Source: a virus. Taken from it: a stretch of 33,660 nucleotides of DNA. Where the stretch lies: IMG/VR virus record IMGVR_UViG_3300017752_000072, positions 1 through 33,660 of that record; one strand, 5' to 3'. Positions 31,344 to 33,660 of this stretch are shown here, piece by piece. The notes below the pieces were generated by a model. That model was not told where the DNA came from. It ran no database searches and worked only from the letters and a program-made list of their open reading frames with translations. Each line of letters starts with the position of its first letter. The first letter of the stretch is position 1. Both the position numbers and the translations under genes were made by a program.

Positions 31344-31953
31344 TTTTCCGTTAATACCATATAATCAGTTTACCCCACAGTCTAATTGGAATAGTTTTTA
31401 CTATTGGAAGAACGTTTTGGATGACAAAATGATCAAAGACTTAACTGATATGGTGTATGCTAATTATAAATTTGAAAAAGGTAAAACAGGAACTCAAGAA
31501 TTAGGAAATGTAACTGATTCATATAGAACTAATAATAGAGATATTGCTTATATTAATCCTCAACCTCATTCTAAATGGTTATACGATTTACTATTTCCAC
31601 TTGCTTTAGAAGCAAACGAAAAAGCGTTTCATTTTGATATAGATATAGTTACTGACTCAATACATTATGTTATATACCCAGAAGACGGAGGTCATTTAGA
31701 TTGGCATATGGATGTAGGTGCTCATGGGGTTAATAAACGTAAACTTGCTATGACTGTTCAATTATCCGACTCATCTGATTATGAAGGAGGAGACTTTCAG
31801 ATTTGGATGGGGGGTGAAGACTATTTAACAGTTCCTAGAGAAAAAGGAGACGTTATAGTATTTCCTTCATTTTGTATGCATAGAGTAACTCCTATTACAA
31901 GAGGAGAGAGAAGATGTTTGGTATTTTGGACCGGAGGACGTCCTTTTAGATAA
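31333..31953 (+). CDS. 2-oxoglutarate/Fe(II) oxygenase, PKHD-type hydroxylase-like
   Basis: 206 residues. His125-x-Asp127 (LDWHMDVGAH), His183 (SFCMHRVTPI) and Arg193 (RGERRCLVFW) are the iron triad and 2-oxoglutarate-binding Arg. 'YEGGDFQIW' and 'KGDVIVFPS' are typical of PiuC/PKHD-type hydroxylases, which are also common in cyanophages. Its N-terminal 80 residues form the usual cap (NWNSFYYWKNVLDDKMI). The start lies inside the end of the preceding oxygenase, so the two are translationally coupled. Substrate unknown. Confidence 0.9.
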   Translation: MKNSFPLIPYNQFTPQSNWNSFYYWKNVLDDKMIKDLTDMVYANYKFEKGKTGTQELGNVTDSYRTNNRDIAYINPQPHSKWLYDLLFPLALEANEKAFHFDIDIVTDSIHYVIYPEDGGHLDWHMDVGAHGVNKRKLAMTVQLSDSSDYEGGDFQIWMGGEDYLTVPREKGDVIVFPSFCMHRVTPITRGERRCLVFWTGGRPFR

Positions 31954-31958
31954 AAAGT

Positions 31959-32552
31959 ATGGAATTTAAAGTTTTTGAAAAATTACTTTGGAGTATTCCT
32001 TTATGGGAATGTCCGGTAGTGGGTATAGATAATAAGTCTATTAAAGAATACTGCCTTAAAGTAAGAGAACAAAAACCAGGAGTAAATATATCTAATAGAG
32101 GAGGATGGCACAGTAAAGAGTTAATACTACCGATACCAGAATCTTTACAAAAGTTATTTGACGATCTTACTTTATTTGTTAATGATATTCCTAAAAGACA
32201 TACTGGTATATCTGATTTACAACTAGGTAACTGGTGGATTAATATAAACGGTAAGCACGATTATAATACAGAACACGATCATCAAAACAGTATACTATCT
32301 GGTACTTACTATGTATCCGTACCGGATAATAATATGGGAAATTTAGTTTTACATCGAGGAGATAATGCTGAATTTTTTATGACATCAAAAATTAGAAGAG
32401 AAGAAACTTTAGCTAATACAACAGCAGTAGTGTGTAAAGCAGAAGAGTCTAAATTTTTTCTTTTTCCTTCGTGGGTTAAACATTCAGTAGAAAGAAATGA
32501 GAGCGATAAAGAAAGAATATCAATTGCTTTTAATTTTATTCAAAATAATTAA
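31959..32552 (+). CDS. Putative 2-oxoglutarate/Fe(II) oxygenase, TIGR02466-like
   Basis: 197 residues. NTEHDHQNSILSGTYYVSVP (103-122) matches the 'HxHxxSxLSGxYYV' signature of the TIGR02466 group as I recall it; His106 and His108 are candidate first ligands. FLFPSWVKHSV gives the distal ligand His175, and Arg186 (ERISIAFNF) should hold 2-oxoglutarate. The N-terminal half (FEKLLWSIPLWECPV) is the poorly conserved cap. It starts 5 nt after the preceding oxygenase. Biochemical activity of this group is not well established. Confidence 0.82.
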   Translation: MEFKVFEKLLWSIPLWECPVVGIDNKSIKEYCLKVREQKPGVNISNRGGWHSKELILPIPESLQKLFDDLTLFVNDIPKRHTGISDLQLGNWWININGKHDYNTEHDHQNSILSGTYYVSVPDNNMGNLVLHRGDNAEFFMTSKIRREETLANTTAVVCKAEESKFFLFPSWVKHSVERNESDKERISIAFNFIQNN

Positions 32553-32558
32553 TAAGTT

Positions 32559-33221
32559 ATGGAAAACAATAAAATAGATTTTAGTGTATTAGAGCTTTTT
32601 CCTACTCCGGTAATGGCTGTCAATCTACCGGATAAATTTGGACATGTAGCTAAATGGTTTACAGAACAACAGATGCTTACTGAGATTGATGAAAAAAGAG
32701 TAGATCATATTAATTATGGAGACAGATCAGTTAATTCGTATATATTAGATGAACCTGAATGTGGTGATTTAAAAAGTCTTATTTTAGCACTAGTTCAAGA
32801 ATACGGTAATATGTTAGGGTATGATTATGATGGATATAAATTTGGTCAATCATGGCTTTCTTACAAACACCCTGGCCAACATCATACACAGCATACCCAC
32901 CCTAACAGTTTAATCTCAGGAATACTCTATTTTGGTCAATCAGAAGAAAAAACACCAGCTATTAGATTTCATAAAACTTACGGAGGGCATAATGTATCTT
33001 ATCTAATGCCTAAACAAGTTTTAAACAAAAAAGATTTAAAGTATGCATGGAATAATTTTGATATAGATTTTTCTCCTGGCTTACTTTTATTATTTCCTTC
33101 TCATCTAAGTCATTCTGTTCCTTTAAATAAAACTGAAACCGTAAGATGTAGTTTAGCTTTTAATAGCGTACCTAAGGTAGGATTTGGGGATGAAGGAGAA
33201 TTGACTGAATTGAAATTTTAA
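32559..33221 (+). CDS. Putative 2-oxoglutarate/Fe(II) oxygenase, TIGR02466-like (second copy)
   Basis: 220 residues. QHTHPNSLISGILYF (111-125; His112 and His114), LLLLFPSHLSHSV (distal His185) and Arg196 (VRCSLAFNS) repeat the motif order of the upstream gene. The N-terminus VLELFPTPVMAVNLP is the classical 'LFPTPV' start of this group. It is clearly related to its neighbour but diverged, which suggests an old duplication or separate acquisitions rather than a recent tandem copy. Final member of the four-gene oxygenase run. Confidence 0.85.
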   Translation: MENNKIDFSVLELFPTPVMAVNLPDKFGHVAKWFTEQQMLTEIDEKRVDHINYGDRSVNSYILDEPECGDLKSLILALVQEYGNMLGYDYDGYKFGQSWLSYKHPGQHHTQHTHPNSLISGILYFGQSEEKTPAIRFHKTYGGHNVSYLMPKQVLNKKDLKYAWNNFDIDFSPGLLLLFPSHLSHSVPLNKTETVRCSLAFNSVPKVGFGDEGELTELKF

Positions 33222-33223
33222 AA

Positions 33224-33236
33224 CTATTTATTAAAA
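33224..33236 (+). promoter_or_regulatory. Candidate late promoter motif
   Basis: CTATTTATTAAAA starts 2 nt after the last oxygenase stop and 22 nt before the next ATG, the same geometry as at the terminase-portal and phoH-neck junctions. Confidence 0.5.
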
Positions 33237-33245
33237 ACATTAACA

Positions 33246-33554
33246 ATGAATCACAATTGGAAAATATACGATCTTAAAAGAACTACCGCAGACGGAGTAG
33301 TTAAGTTAATTACTTATGCTTGTGAATCTGAGGATAGCGGATACGGTACTAGAAAAATTGGCGAACTAACCGTTACAGGTTCAGCTTCTAATCCAGGTTT
33401 TATAGCTTACGAATCTCTTACTGAAGCAAACGTACTAGCATGGGTAACAAGCTCTGTGGATACATCTTCTTTTGAATCTATAAACTCAGCATCAATTGCT
33501 TCTACTATAGTAGCACAAGCAGCTATTACAGAGTCTAACGGCACTCCCTGGTAA
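33246..33554 (+). CDS. Conserved small marine-phage protein (102 aa)
   Basis: The pattern NHNWKIYDLKRTTADGVV, then GTRKIGELTVTG, AYESLTEANVLAWV and the end ITESNGTPW is one I recall in many marine phages (possibly the family named DUF7936). The first half is beta-type and the second half helical. The CTATTTATT motif before it suggests late expression, so a virion-associated protein is plausible. No enzyme motif is seen. It is followed by promoter P3 within 40 nt. Confidence 0.7.
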   Translation: MNHNWKIYDLKRTTADGVVKLITYACESEDSGYGTRKIGELTVTGSASNPGFIAYESLTEANVLAWVTSSVDTSSFESINSASIASTIVAQAAITESNGTPW

Positions 33555-33556
33555 TA

Positions 33557-33588
33557 GTTGTTTAATATAAAAGGTTTTCTTATATTAG
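33557..33588 (+). promoter_or_regulatory. Bacteroidota-type promoter P3
   Basis: GTTG (TTG at 33558-33560) and TATATTAG at 33581-33588, 20 nt apart, continuing as TATATTAGTTAT. The next ATG begins at 33593, only 5 nt after the box, so the transcript may be leaderless. Confidence 0.65.
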
Positions 33589-33592
33589 TTAT

Positions 33593-33660
33593 ATGAATAT
33601 ATTCTTTCAAGTAGACGGCGGTCTAGGTAAATCCATTATGGGTACCGCTATAGTAAAAGC
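33593..33660 (+). CDS. Glycosyltransferase-like protein, 3' partial
   Basis: Only the first 22 codons are inside the window: MNIFFQVDGGLGKSIMGTAI and two more codons. The 'GGLGKSIMGTAI' pattern matches the Gly-rich N-terminal loop of GT-B transferases of the heptosyltransferase (GT9) type, as found in other marine phages. With so little sequence the family is tentative. It lies directly behind promoter P3 and next to the oxygenase genes, so hydroxylation followed by glycosylation of a shared target is conceivable. Confidence 0.45.
   Translation, partial: MNIFFQVDGGLGKSIMGTAIVK

Noticed and set aside
1-33660. tRNA genes
   Set aside because: No cloverleaf with the GGTTCGAATCC-type arm was noticed in any intergenic stretch, and most gaps are too short to hold one.

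Overview
The window is a stretch of the late (virion) region of a T4-related contractile-tailed phage with AT-rich DNA. All confident genes lie on the + strand, packed end to end with many short overlaps and no gap over about 170 nt. The T4-type head set is recognisable: large terminase (gp17), portal (gp20), prohead protease (gp21), acidic scaffold (gp22) and major capsid protein (gp23), then neck and tail-completion proteins like gp13, gp14 and gp15. I see no tRNA, insertion sequence, CRISPR array or bacterial housekeeping gene. The host is inferred to be a member of the Bacteroidota, probably marine. Almost no start codon has a Shine-Dalgarno sequence. Three promoter-like sites have the form TTG-N19/20-TATATTAG, close to the Bacteroidota TTTG / TAnnTTTG signal. 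The proteins resemble families I know from marine phages.

Layout. 1-3765: four proteins of unknown function, probably virion or capsid-internal; one has a T4-style capsid-targeting N-terminus and one carries a PD-(D/E)XK-like pattern. 3769-14401: gp17, gp20, three unassigned head-region proteins, gp21, an internal-protein candidate, gp22 and gp23, closed by a strong terminator. 14507-15193: a stand-alone phoH gene. 15219-18443: gp13-like, a 101-aa protein, gp14-like and gp15-like. 18443-29720: six fibre-type genes, including a 1951-residue, cysteine-rich beta-solenoid fibre ending in a self-cleaving S74 chaperone, and two predicted six-bladed propeller proteins. A separate 55-codon gene with its own promoter and terminator sits between two of the fibre genes (20704-20949). 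29731-33660: two unknown proteins, four consecutive 2-oxoglutarate/Fe(II) oxygenases, a conserved small protein, and the start of a glycosyltransferase-like gene.

How it fits together. gp21, gp22, gp23 and several proteins with an (I/L)-x-E site near the N-terminus would build and mature the prohead. gp17 and gp20 package DNA, the gp13-15 set closes the neck, and the fibre genes supply adsorption proteins. The oxygenases and the glycosyltransferase may modify virion proteins, DNA or host surface material; this is inference. Two signal classes are visible: the host-like promoter, and a motif CTATTTAT(T/A) that recurs just before start codons of structural genes and is the best candidate late promoter. 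The tail sheath (gp18) and tube (gp19) genes, which lie between genes 17 and 20 in T4, are not in this window.
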